64,000 nt of DNA from Nepenthes gracilis (lineage: Eukaryota > Streptophyta > Magnoliopsida > Caryophyllales > Nepenthaceae): NCBI GenBank assembly GCA_033239525.1, contig BSYO01000006.1, forward strand, positions 16,082,175-16,146,174, given 5' to 3'. The notes beneath the pieces are model-generated. The model did not search any database. It had not been told where the DNA came from and was given only the letters and a program-made list of their open reading frames with translations. Both the position numbers and the translations under genes were made by a program. How positions within the stretch are numbered: position 1 is the stretch's first letter; the number at the start of each line of letters is the position of its first letter. Of this stretch, positions 1-10,372 are shown in pieces.

Positions 1-419
1 GCAGGATTTATTTGAAAAGTTCAATATCCGAACCGGTTGTCAAATGTGGTCATGGTCAAAAAGAGTAACAAGAAGTGGAGGATGTGTGTTGATTACACGG
101 ATGTCAATAAGGTGTGTTTGAAGGACAATTTTGTACTTTTGAGGATTGATTTGCTTATGGATTCAATGTCGGGTCATAAGTTTTTAAGTTTCATGGACGC
201 ATACTCGGATTATAATCAAATTCGGATGAGCTTATTGGACGAGAAGTACACGTCCTTTATGCAAGTGCTATTTTCCAACGGCTCGTCAACAAGATATTCA
301 AGACCCAAATCGAACGAAATGTGAAAGTCTATGTGGATGCTATGCTCATCAAGAGTAGAGTGATCGATTACCATATTCAAGACCTTGAAGAGGCGTTCAA
401 TGTCCTAAGGCAACATTAG
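1..419 (+). pseudogene. Ty3/gypsy reverse transcriptase fragment (copy A)
   Basis: RNA-dependent DNA polymerase of a gypsy element, cut by the window edge. From base 1 the frame reads the usual thumb-side entry (AGFI, stop, KVQYP), then NVVMVKKSNKKWRMCVDYTD, and a later stretch with FLSFMDAYSDYNQIRM, the palm motif region. A frameshift near 270 moves the reading to 273-419, which holds the catalytic box as YVDAMLIKS. The family motif is YVDD, so the second aspartate has become alanine here. An in-frame stop follows at 417-419. Copy B keeps YVDD at the same point but has its own frameshifts. Identification as gypsy RT is secure; activity is excluded. Confidence 0.9.
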
Positions 420-887
420 ATGTAGCTCAATCCGATAAAATGTACGTTTGGAGTGGCATTTGGAAAGTTCTTGGACTATATCGTTTCACATCGTGGGATA
501 GAAGGAAATCTTAAGAAAATCAAGGTCATCCTTGATATGAAAATCAGCCAAAATACCTCCCTTTTTAAGACTTTGAAAGAGGTCCAAAAGTTGACTAAAG
601 AGTATCATTCAATAGCATCTTTTGACTTCTCCTCAAGAAGCTTTTTTATATTTACTTGTGTCCGACAATGCTTTGAGCTTGGTCTTGATTCGAAAATCAG
701 CCAAAAATATTATTGGCCGATGTCCCGGCTATGAAGTACGATGGATAGATTTCTTTTGTATTTCGAAGATCGTATTTTCAAGCGAAAAATAATCCTTGAG
801 ACCAGCCTTTGAAAATTCCAAACGCCAAATATAAATAATAAAATATATGGTGGGGTAAGTGGGCCATTGAGTTGGGTGAGTTTGACA
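420..887 (+). pseudogene. RT connection / early RNase H remnant, scrambled (copy A)
   Basis: Matches copy B 11881-12520, starting with the LDYIVSHRGIE stretch typical of the RT-RNase H connection of gypsy elements. From about 540 the order of short blocks no longer follows B. Pieces matching B 12018-12060, 12077-12115 and 12179-12190 alternate. Near 690-760 a piece matching B about 13390-13430 (integrase entry, TTATTGGCCGA) is mixed with pieces from B 12290-12380. No usable frame longer than 93 codons remains. It is a remnant of gypsy pol. Confidence 0.6.
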
Positions 888-1800
888 CATCAACAACATT
901 TGATGCCTTCCTTGGCCTTAGTGAGCTTCAAACATTAACTTTAATTTTGGATGCACTACACAACAATGATGCCTCATTTGGACTTTGCATGTGAGCCTCA
1001 ACCATAACCTTGGATTCGCTAAGAACACCTAAATGATTTAAATATTCATGATCATCAAGTTCCTAACAACTAACAGCGTTATAGAGGGAACTTAGCTATT
1101 TCGACATGCTTCTCAAATTGATTGTTGACAAAGTTTAGGAAAATTTTAAAGTGAGCATCAAATGAAGCCTCAAGTACTTCTTAAAGTCTAAAGTCGATTT
1201 TGGCAAAATGTCCATATTTCAAGAGAAGAAAATGGCAAAGTTGATTTGTTGGCATTTGAAGGGCCTCGGAATAAAATATCTCTCCACATACAATTGAAGT
1301 TATGTAGAGTAAGGAGCTCTATCCAATAGAACATTACACAGGAGGCCAAGGAGGTGACTATAGTTGCCTAGTTATACAATTGTTATATCTTATTTCTTCC
1401 TTTACTAACTCTAAGAGGTGATACTCTTGAAGTGCCATCGATATTTGTATCCCATCAAAAGTCTTACTTTTAAGTATTTTCGGTCGATTTTCAATAATCG
1501 ATGTTTGAGGCTTCTCCAAGAAATGTGGCCTCATGAAGGCCATAACCTTGGATAGTCTCCATCGGCTAACACTCGGAGTCACCCTGAAAGAACAAAAATG
1601 AAGTGGCCCAACGTCCTCGGTTATGACCATCGGGCCTCGAATAAAATCACTTTAACCGCTTTACACTATCAAAAAACTTTATCATGGCAACGTGCGAAGA
1701 TATAAAGAAAAACTAGATACCTCACCGATGAAGGAACAATGGTCAGAATGTCCTCGAAAAAATCACTTTAACTAACTTCCAAAGTCTTCATTATTTGGTA
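888..1800. other. Interleaved mosaic of two distant parts of the Tat element
   Basis: Successive blocks of roughly 8-40 bases match, alternately, copy B 12518-13380 (RNase H to integrase entry) and copy B 15440-15870 (antisense ORF 1). Both source tracks advance in order. For example GTTTGACA matches 12518, CATCAACAAC matches 15443, ATTTGATGCC matches 12539, and AGCCTCAACCAT matches 15499. The pattern is clearest to about 1560; patches matching B 15638-15870 and 16485-16600 continue to about 1800. No single deletion or insertion produces this. The interval carries no gene. Confidence 0.7.
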
Positions 1801-2003
1801 AAGCTCCAACACCATGGGAAATCAAAGACCTCCTTTTAAAAGGGTGTTGCATGTTGTGACGAACCCATCTGGAGGTGAACAAGCCCTATCATCAGCGCCA
1901 GGTATCAAGAAGGCATACGAGCTTGGGATTTTATATCTGGAGCGAATGGCCTCAACATCATCATGAGAAAGAGGAAATGCGATATCTTAACTCCAGGAGC
2001 CAT
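1800..2003 (-). pseudogene. Antisense ORF 1 remnant (PF04195-like), copy A
   Basis: Starts at the complement of 2001-2003 with MAPG, equivalent to MAPRAKD in copy B at 16820. A frameshift follows within the first twenty codons, so the conserved stretch ending GGL, next to about 1830, lies in other frames. The family (putative gypsy-type transposon protein, PF04195) is encoded opposite to gag-pol between integrase and 3' LTR in Tat-type elements. Its function is not established. Only the N-terminal part is recognisable here; downstream of 1800 the sequence is interleaved. Confidence 0.5.
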
Positions 2004-2261
2004 TGAAGAGAAATCTGGGAAAGAAGAAGACAAGACGAAAATGAAAGTTCTAAGTGTTTGAAGAGAAAGGCAACGTAGTCGAAGTGAAGTCTCAGCAAAT
2101 AAGGGATTTGAGGCATTGATTGAATTCAAAAGACGTGCCTCATCATAGTCAAAGCACTTGTCAACCTTTCAATGGACGGAAAATAATAAAGGTTGTTACT
2201 TTTTCAACACGATGTTAATTGCATTTAATGCCTCAGTTGGCGGCACATGCCAGCGACTTGG

Positions 2262-2720
2262 GATAAAGTCATATCCTCAGATATATTTTAGTCATTCCGT
2301 TGGATAGAAGAATATCCGTGGACTAAAGTTATGTCATCGGAGATATTTTAGTCATGTTGCTAGATTTGAAGAATATCCTTTGACATATTTAGTCATTCTA
2401 GGATATCCGCGGACTAAAGTATGTCCTCGGATATATTTTAGTCATTCCGCTGGATTTGTGGATATCCGCAAACTAAAGTTATGTCCTCGTGAGATAATTT
2501 AGCCTTGCAACTGGATTCAAGAATATCCGCGAACTAAAGTTATGTCCTCGGAGATAATTTAGTCATTCTAGGATATCTGTGGACCAAAGTCATGTCCTTG
2601 GAGATATTTTAGTCATGTTGCCGAATTCAAAGGATATCCTTGGACATATTTTGGTCATTCTACTGGATTCAAATAATATCCTCGGACATAACTATGTCCT
2701 CGAATAGCTGAAGAATTATC
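2262..2720 (+). repeat. Tandem repeats in 3' untranslated region of copy A
   Basis: Imperfect repeats built from TATTTTAGTCATTC, GGATATCCGCGGACTAAAG and TATGTCCTCGGA, with units varying between about 45 and 75 bp. The same array sits at the same place in copy B (17085-17505). Tandem repeats in this part of Tat/Ogre elements are a known feature of the lineage. Confidence 0.8.
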
Positions 2721-3351
2721 TCTAAATAAGAGGGCAAGCTGTCTGATAGTTGTCGTTATTCCTCAGACAAAAATGTCATTACCCAGTGCAAAAATGCAAG
2801 TCCAAACAAGAGCTTGCCTTGGGATGAATTCTAAGACAGCTTATCATGGCGCTTGATGGATTGCCACCCCACTCACATCACGGTCGCCTGTCAAGATCCC
2901 AAACGTCACTCCTGCATTGAATGTGACGATTCTAGCCATTAGAATCGATGGTGGTAACCTTTCTAGAATCTACGATCAGAAGGACAAACAAATCACCCAA
3001 GTGCAACAAATTGCAATAAACAAATTGCTCAGTTAAGTAAAGTAACTTTCTTGAGTAATTTCACTAATAGGATTTCTTTATAGGAAAAGACGACTAGTGG
3101 TCACAGAAATACAACTATCTGCCCCCTTTGGGCTTAGCAAGATCAAGAATCATGAACCCAGTCAGTCCGAGCGTCCTGGTGCTTGAATTCTAAGAGTCCA
3201 AGTGGCCGACGTGGAAGCCTGGCGTCGCCAATGAAGCTATTCTCCGGTTGAGCTGAATACCTTCATGGAATCTCCCTTCCAGCAAGGGTGCCAGCTCTTC
3301 CGCCCGGATTCTCGATCTCAGCTCAGCCTCTTGTCACACATGGATGACATG

Positions 3352-3822
3352 CTACTCCCTGAGCCGTTCCAAACATCGCTCGAGCTCCTCTTGAAGAGCA
3401 ACAATTCGGTTTTGTGCCTGTGAATTGGCGTCGGCTAGCTGTGACACCCTCACCTCCACCTCCGGCCATGCTTTCTCAAAGTGAGCCATTCGTGCTCGAG
3501 TCTGCTTGACCTCTCCGACGACAATCTGCACCCGGGCCTCCATGTCCTCCACTTCCCTCAAGACACGGCGGAGCGATGCACCAACTCTCCTAAGCTTTCG
3601 ATGTCGCGAGGAGTTAGACGCCCTGTTGGATTCAAAGTTTGGCGGTGCCCTCAGAAACCTCATCGGCCCGATAACTAAAGGCTTTGAGTGACAGCCCTTC
3701 ACTATCGCCGCAGAAGGCACTGTCTCATCATGGTCCCTCAACACTTGCTCTTCCCACCAAGATTCCTTGGTGGGAGGTTCAGACTCCGAAGGAGAAGGCG
3801 ACCTTGCCATTAGGGTCACCAA
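3352..3822 (-). pseudogene. Antisense ORF 2, coiled-coil protein (copy A)
   Basis: A 156-codon open frame on the strand opposite to gag-pol. The first 60 residues are Ser/Pro/Glu rich (MARSPSPSESEPPTKES near the start). Residues about 70-156 form a heptad-rich region with LRRVLREVEDMEARVQIV and LQEELERCLERLRE, predicted to be a coiled coil. After the stop the frame resumes with EAELRSR and reads on to about 3190, so the ancestral protein was probably near 210 residues. Copy B has the same ORF at 17975-18605 with three stops, and C has a GC-rich relative near 50500-51063. Function is unknown; an oligomerisation or nucleoprotein role is only inferred from the coiled coil. This is the best preserved ORF of copy A. 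Confidence 0.6.
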
Positions 3823-3969
3823 AAAGAAGGGAAGAAGAAGGAAGGAAACAACCGCATGCTAGGATTTCGCGTCTCCAAACGACTAAGAGGTGCAAAATTT
3901 GGAGAGATCTTTGTCACTTAAATAGCCAAAGTTCTCCAAAGAAGCGGCGTCATCTAGCTAAAGGGAGAC

Positions 3970-6900
3970 TTTTTTTTTTTGGTAAGTAAGTAAATGACAT
4001 TTAAAATAAACAAAATTACACAACGATATGCTAGCTCTAAGTGTTTTGCCGACTTAAAGATAGAACAACGCGCTAGGACATTCCCAAGCATCAACCAAGT
4101 TGAAAGACCAAACAATGGAAAAACCAAACCTAAAGCCCACATACAGGAACAGAATCAACAGGGTTTCATTGTTCCAGAAGGAAAAATAGAAGAGAATTTC
4201 AAAAGTTAATAGCTAAATACTAGGATCGACTTTCACACGCCCCAGCCATGCTTTGCAACAAGAGACTAGGAGCTTGTTGTATTCAACCACAGCACCAAAC
4301 AACTGATACCACACAGCAGCTGCATCAAAACAGACCACCAGGATGTAGGAACGCAAAATTGTAGATTGCAGTAAACAACCTTAACCACTTTTCACAAGGG
4401 GTCGGCTACATCTGCATCAGTAAGCTGATTTGGACTACAACAGATTCTACATGCAAGGACAACAACAGGTAGAACAGCATCGGCTATCATCAGGCCAGCC
4501 GATAAACCACAAAGCAGTAGTCCTGCTATCATCATCCATGGGCCAGCAACTCGGACCAGCGACAGACTAAGCCATTTGCAACACATAGGCAAGCAGGCCT
4601 TGCATAGAAGGAACCCAACGCAAAGGTTCATTCAAAACGAGACAGTATCAGCCAATAGAAGCAAATAAAATTTCAATGCCGGAATCAGACTGCATTGGCA
4701 GTGATGCAACAAGATACAACCACTCATCAGTGATGCAGCCAATAATACATAGAGCGGCACCAAGATCCAGCATAATTTCAAACTGGCAATGATGCAGCAC
4801 CAGCACCTCAAGTCATGAGATTCCATCGCTCTAAGGAAAACAGCAGAAGAAGAGTCTCTTGCCAGCAGCATAGACCACGGATTGGGATTACATGCCAGCA
4901 GGACCTACGAGCTTAGCAAATTCTACAACTGGAGCATTAATGCAGCCCAGCCAGCAACAAACCAGAGGAGCAAAATCTGAGAATTAGCTGCCTCGACTAT
5001 AGCTTCAGCAAAACATACCTTCCCGTACCTCTTCCGGGCAATCCAACAACAGCACAAAACATTTGCTAAACAAAAAACTTCAACAGCATCAGCTAAATAT
5101 CCTCAGCCAATGCTCTTCAACCCAGTAGAATAGCTAACACAAGCTGTAACACCACAGTGAATCCTACACTCACAGCCAGGCACCCCCGACACATAAGAAT
5201 CACGGCCAGGAAACCCATTAGAGTTTCTTAAGACTTTTTTTCCATTTCCTCCGTGGTTTTGCTTGGCTCCCGTTACTGTCCTGCACAGATTGGACTTGTT
5301 TGTGGTGTACCTCCGGATCACGTCGCACTTCCATTTGATTAGATTGGAAACCTTGGAGTCCCGCTATTAAATCATCCAAAGTGCTAAAGTGATCCAGTTG
5401 AGAAGTCAAAATCTAGTTCAGTAAGGAACTAAGAAAAATAAATATAATCCGCTTCTCATGCGGAAATAAATAATGAATGTGAGAATGTGCAAGCACAGAT
5501 AATCTCAGGGCTTCAAACGAAGCGCCCTCAGAGTTGAGGAGTTTTGCTCCAACGAGAGGAAATGATGATTTGAACTCATCCCTAGTTTGATTAGATAAAT
5601 TACACCAGCATTTATCTAAAAAAAATAACACCAAGTTTCTTTGATCCGTGGCGAGGGCATTTAGAGAATGCCGAAAAGCTTTTTCCTCAGTCAACTTCTG
5701 GATGGCACAGGACAAAGGATCAGATCCCACTTCAGCTGCATCTAAATCCCCTTGAGATTGTGCAATAACAGGGCAGCATTCATGGGAATGCATTGGATCT
5801 GCCACTTTAGCCAAAGCTTCCACAACCAGACAGCTAGCCAAGGGGTCCAAGTTCAGAACATCCTGGGAAGCTACCTAAGCCTTGCCCAGCTGACTTCCTA
5901 CATCACTCATGCACCCTTTGTTAGACACTATATGGCTTGAATCTACCAGGGAGTACTTGCGGTAGAGTCTTGCGATTGAGATAGGAGTTGAAACATCATC
6001 CCCATCTACAGAGCAAGCCCCAGCAGAACTATCCCCATCGGGAGACCTTTCGGGCAGATCCAGATCACACAAAGGATTACCCAGGACTTGATTAGCCCCA
6101 TTCGGATCCTCAAGAATGCAATGAGAAACTCCACCATCAGCACGAGAGCAATGAGAAACACCACCAGCATCAACTAGAACCCCTTTTGGGCCCGCATTGG
6201 CCTCTGCCAACACAGGACCAGAGTCAGTTACAGGGGAAGCTACATGGGCAAAGCACGGGTCCATATGAGCCATAGCATCCAGAACACAATCAAATGTTCT
6301 CTCCTCCATACCAACATGATACCCAAATTCAATACCCAAAGGCTCATCATTGGCAGGGGTCCCCCGATTAACCTTAGCCAACACAGAGAGGGAGTCCACA
6401 AAGGGAGCAGAGCTTCCAACTCCAACACCACCATGACCCGGGACCTGAGGCCTAGCAGACTGCCTCTGCAAGTTCTCGAAAAATGATCCAGACTTCTTTG
6501 TTTGGAAGAACTTCGACGAGCCGACATTGAGTGGTATACTATTTCAACCTCTACTACCTTGGTAGATTCAGCAACACCAGACAAGAGCATAATTTTTCCA
6601 GGAAAAGGATCATCCCTGCCCACCTCAACACAAATTAAAGCGATATGCACTTGGGTCTATCCATCCACATTGAAGGTTTGCCAATTCTACTAGCTATCGC
6701 TTAAGCCTATGTTCCAATATTCAATTGGAACATTGACCAAGCCAAAAAGGGGAATCATGATCAGGCGTTGGGGTTCCTCCTAAAGGACCGCCTTTTGCAA
6801 AGCCTCAAAATCGAGTCAAAGCGAAAGAAGAAGAGGCCCTTGTGGTTCGCGCACATGACCCCAAAACATTTTTCAAGCTATGGATTATTTGCCAAGAAAT

Positions 6901-7556
6901 GGAGAGGCCATTAAACAACCCATCAATGAGCCCGACTTTGTCAGAACCTCAACGAGGGGATTTCGTTCCAGACACAATATATGGAGGAAAATATTTGAGG
7001 GGAATGAAGGAGTTGTGAATCCTATCCTGAACAACTTGGGACCAGGAAATGGCAGAGTTCTGAACAAAATCAGAAATTGCGGGTGAACTAGTAGAAGGGG
7101 CAGTGTTAGCAAATACCTCAACCGATCCAGGACTCGCATCCGAAGAGGTAGACCTAACAAAGGAGGCCGAGTGGATGGACATTGACAGCGATTTTTGAAT
7201 GTGGGCCTCCAAGGAACCCGAGTGTAGCGAGGAGCTACCATGGACATCGAAACCTACTTGTGGAGAGCACGGGGGAGCAGCTGGCCCTGGGGAGATACTT
7301 TTGACGACTCCCCCATCCTTAGCTTTCACAAGGAAGTTAGCATCGGGACCAGAAGGAGGGTGCAGCAAACCATCACGCAAAGTAGCGAGGAAGGGCCCCC
7401 GACCCGAGAACAAGACAATAACGGAATGCTCGAGGGATTTGGGTTCGGAAAAATAAAAGTGGAGGGCGGACCAGGAGGCGATTGACCTATGGGTGCCCCG
7501 GATGTAAAAGGCAAACTCCAAGAGGGCGGCAAACTCGATTCGTGAAGCCCTGAGAA
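3970..7556 (-). mobile_element. LINE-type retroposon, minus strand, inserted in copy A
   Basis: Absent from the equivalent place in copy B, where sequence runs straight through 18770. Its 3' end is marked by a T-run at 3970-3980 (poly(A) on the minus strand) directly after GCGTCATCTAGCTAAAGGGA, which is shared with B 18748 onward. The right part encodes a plant LINE ORF1 (below). About 3981-5400, which should hold ORF2, shows no reverse transcriptase or endonuclease motif and many stops, so this is an ORF1-plus-tail derivative or a heavily decayed copy. A clean target-site duplication is not visible because the right junction is interleaved with element sequence. Confidence 0.65.
5413..7521 (-). 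pseudogene. LINE ORF1-like protein with DUF4283 / zinc-knuckle region
   Basis: Read on the minus strand from 7521. An N-terminal Ser/Pro-rich stretch leads to SWSQVVQ and LKYFPPYIVSG near 6960-7050, the usual entry to DUF4283 in plant LINE ORF1 proteins. After frameshifts come NGFFFFRFDSIL-like and VPIEYWN stretches (about 6700-6830) and then ICVEVGRDDPFPGKI (about 6590-6640), matching the normal order of DUF4283 followed by the zf-CCHC_4 linker. The expected knuckle C..C...GH....C is not preserved. Further open frames at 5875-6471 and 5413-5850 look like the low-complexity C-terminal half. ORF1 proteins bind the LINE RNA. At least four frameshifts break it. Assignment to this family is good; boundaries are approximate. 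Confidence 0.65.
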
Positions 7557-7740
7557 TTGTTCTTTACAATGTACAATGTTTGCACAAAATCCCCGACAAA
7601 AAACATACAAAAAAGGCCATAAAATTACTGCGCATTAAATGCAAGATCCTTGATTGCGCAAGAAGCTCGACGCTAATCAGCCAAACGATACCACCACTCA
7701 AGAACATCTTGGCCGAATAGCACGGGCTCAAGGGATGGTC
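7500..7740. other. Second interleaved patch at LINE/Tat junction
   Basis: Blocks alternate between copy B 18826-18995 (TGCGCATTAAATGCA, GATCCTTGATTG, ATCAGCCA, CAAGGGATGG) and copy B 19131-19275 (TGTAAAAGGCAAACT, GTTCTTTACAA, GCGCAAGAAGCTC, ACGATACCACC), both in order. The second track then appears again, unmixed, at 7886-7990. No gene is present. Confidence 0.65.
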
Positions 7741-8501
7741 ACTGCGGAGACGGTGGAAGACGTGAGCGTTCATTAAGCAAACAACAGCACATATATGGTA
7801 GCATGGCCCCAATGCCCTCGAGTCATAACGATTCCAAACAACAACGAGGATCGGATGTAAAAGTCTACTTTTTTCATTGAAATTGTTATTTACAAAGTAC
7901 AATGTTGAAGGCGTACAAAAAAATAAAATTACAAAAGAGAGGCGCAGAAGCTCAAATAAACGATACCAGGAAGAACTAGCCTAGGGAAGGCACATTAGCT
8001 CAATCAAAAGTCCCGAGTGGGATTCCGCTCTCGGATCGGGTGTCGTCGATGTCCCAACCGTTAAAGGCGCGATCGACTACGGTAGGTTCCACCAATCAAA
8101 AGTCTCCGCAGGGCTGGCAACTCGCTATGTCACAACCACCTCCTCTCCAGGCAGCATATATGAACTACCAGCCGCGGTAGGAGACGGCGAAAGCATGCTA
8201 TTGAGAGAGCAAAATCCCTAGAAAAGCGTGTCAGCCCCGTTGCATTCCACCTACAGATTAGAGTCTTAGCTAGCCATGGAGGAGGCACATAACAATAGTA
8301 GAGTGGCCGGAGCACTCTCATTACAACGAGGAACCGCCCATAGAAAGGGCATGACAACAGGCTTCAACAGTAGCATTGGAACTCCCATAAATCCATCCAA
8401 TTCCTTTGCGGAACCCCATAGGGCACAGGGCATGCTAAGGACCTTGCATTACTTCTCCAACGAATGGCTAAGCGTGGGTTGCCCCAATTGGAGAACTCCC
8501 T

Positions 8502-8509
8502 AATTTATA
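8502..8509 (-). promoter_or_regulatory. Antisense TATA box (copy A)
   Basis: TATAAATT on the minus strand, about 290 bp inside the 3' LTR start. The same element lies at 19828-19835 in B and as TATAAATA at 52068-52075 in C, so position and orientation are conserved. It would direct transcription toward the antisense ORFs. Confidence 0.45.
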
Positions 8510-8783
8510 GCCAAACCAACACCCAACAAGCTCCCAAAGAGATGTGTCACCCAATGGCTATTTATCAAGGAATATGAAAGCCATTAATGTGGAGCTAGAC
8601 CTCAGATGGTGAATCTTTCCTAGCAGAGCTTTGAATTCTGTCACCATCTCTAAAAGGTTGCGTATTTGCATGGAGAAGGAACAGCGCCATAAGGGGACAA
8701 GAACTAGCACATCTCGAGGAAAGCCTACGCGGGCAGCCAACTGGACCCATCATGGACATGCCTCGCCCCATGGGGCCGTCCCC

Positions 8784-8799
8784 AAGCATGGGGGACTAG
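8784..8799 (+). promoter_or_regulatory. Polypurine tract of copy A
   Basis: AAGCATGGGGGACTAG directly precedes the LTR start TGTTGAG. It primes plus-strand DNA synthesis in LTR elements. It is nearly identical to the tract at 20113-20128. Confidence 0.7.
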
Positions 8800-9115
8800 T
8801 GTTGAGTCCAACTCAAATATGGGCCAATAACGGTGAGACCCAATTAAGGGGCACGAGGTCGACCAAGCAGTAAAGCCCAAACCTCCCTACAAAGCCCAAG
8901 GGATCCTAGCGTGTAGCCCATGACTCCCCAGGCCAGCAACAAATTAACGCGTCTTCGCCCCTTGCTAAGGCGACTATAGATGGTGGAAGCCAGCTCAAAA
9001 AATGCTAGCCAATGAAGAAAAATGTCAATGCTGCAAGTTACAGTGTAAGCTGTCATCACACCGGCTCAGCCAATCCACACGAGGGTAGCAGACCAAGCAT
9101 GGTTCAGACCACCAC
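8800..9115 (+). repeat. 3' LTR of copy A, truncated
   Basis: Begins TGTTGAGTCCAACTC and follows the LTR of copy B (20129 onward) with scattered differences to about 9115, where the match stops at CAAGCATGGTTC. The hairpin, TATA box, R and U5 found in B are missing, so only about 316 of 860 bp remain. Confidence 0.8.
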
Positions 9116-9885
9116 GTCTAAGAAAAGGAATAGGAAAAAAAAGCACCCCTCAAAGCAAGTTTACCAGCATAATGAGCCCAAGGTCTAGGTTGCCTTGAAC
9201 AATAAAGTTCCATCATGGCTTGAATATCGCTAAGTTCCAGAGTTCAGGAGGATAGCCCAGAGAGGCGAAATCCTTGATATTCACGGGAGGCCACGTGTCA
9301 AGCAGGGCCTTCTCGTAGTAAGTTTCCTCTAAAGGGTCACATCCATCCAGCCTTTCAAACTGTGTAAAACTCTTACGAGTTGAGAGATTATCTTAATGAA
9401 AAGACGATAATGACTCCTCCCCAAATGATGAGAAACTTGAAAAGATTTGGTAGCGCATTTTTTGAGATGATGCTGGAAGAGGAATTGTTGACCTACATAG
9501 GTCACCATTCACTATGGAGATCAGGACGAGACTACTTCTCCACAAATTCAAGATGTCAAATCTTGATGTCTGTGAATAAAGCAACGATCCAATGGATCAC
9601 TTGGATCACTTAACACACCTAAGCCTTCAAGGCTTAGATGAAATGATGATGTGTCAGTGTTTCTTCTTGATACTGAAGGATGATGCAAGGATCTAGTTTT
9701 ATAGACTCCCAATGAATTCAATCTGATCATTTGGCTTGTTGGCAGAAAATTTTCTCTCCCAATTTGCTTCCCGTCGGAGAGTAGAGAAGTAATTGTGGCA
9801 CATTGTTCATGTGAAGTAAGGGTCTAGGGAGAGTTTAAAAAGTTTTTAAAAGTGGTTTATTATATAAGCTAGACAGATTCCAAAG
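9116..9885. other. Unassigned spacer between copies A and B
   Basis: About 770 bp that match neither LTR nor internal parts of A or B and show no convincing ORF (longest 77 codons, no recognised motif). It replaces the 5' LTR and 5' gag expected for copy B, so it may be unrelated DNA at the breakpoint or diverged gag. I see nothing else in it. Confidence 0.4.
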
Positions 9886-10021
9886 TTTACAAACGGAGTT
9901 AAGCCTACTACATTTTTATCGGCTCTGGAGGGAGGCTAAAACTATCACTCAAGCATACATAGTGGTAGAAGAGACCAATGAAGCCAAGAAGCCCAACGTG
10001 AAGAGAGTTCCCACCCAAGGT

Positions 10022-10372
10022 TGGTGGAAGGAAAAAGAAAAAAATGGAGACCGTCAGGGTCCCTGAGGACCAAAAAATCTGCAGAAGCTTGACCAAATTT
10101 CTCAAAGGGAGTTTAAGCCTTTGAACTTGACTCCCTTGAATGACTCGTGTATCAACATTTTGATACAAATTTGGGATAAAAAAATTTTTAAGTGGCCAAA
10201 AGATTTGAACAATCTCGATGGTGGTAACCAATTTAAATATTGTCACTATCATTGGTGCGAATGGCACAGCACTAAGGATTGTAGGATGCTACAAAAGAAG
10301 ATTGAAGAGCTTATTAGGAAAGACCACCTCAACCATTTCTTACAAAATCTAGACAGACTTTTGGAGGAGTAG
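10022..10372 (+). pseudogene. Gag C-terminal part with zinc finger (copy B)
   Basis: The frame reads WWKEKEKN, then FKPLNLTPLNDSCINILIQI (the FTPLN...I..QI motif seen before the finger in Tat gag), then KWPKDLN and the finger YCHYHWCEWHSTKDC. This fits CX2HX4HX4C with all four ligands present. IEELIRKDHLNHFL follows, the conserved linker to protease. Upstream capsid sequence is not recognisable. The protein would package element RNA in cytoplasmic particles. A stop at 10370-10372 ends the frame inside what should be a gag-pol polyprotein. Confidence 0.8.

Larger units (their letters stand above)
1..9115 (+). mobile_element. Ty3/gypsy Tat-lineage retrotransposon, copy A (3' part)
   Basis: The window opens inside the reverse transcriptase of a Ty3/gypsy element. 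The same element recurs as copy B from about 11488 to 20129, so A can be read by comparison. In order A contains an RT fragment, a scrambled RNase H/integrase interval, antisense ORF remnants, a tandem-repeat block, a second antisense ORF, a minus-strand LINE insertion, a region with an antisense TATA box, a polypurine tract and a truncated LTR. Tat lineage is inferred from the RT linker, the gag/protease style seen in B and the antisense PF04195-like ORF between integrase and 3' LTR. Most of the integrase is missing or interleaved with other parts of the element. No domain is intact, so the copy is dead. Confidence 0.8.

Noticed and set aside
4392..4871. Two adjacent 79-codon minus-strand ORFs in the LINE tail
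   Set aside because: Cys/Leu-rich translations without motif; surrounding frame full of stops; treated as LINE 3' region.
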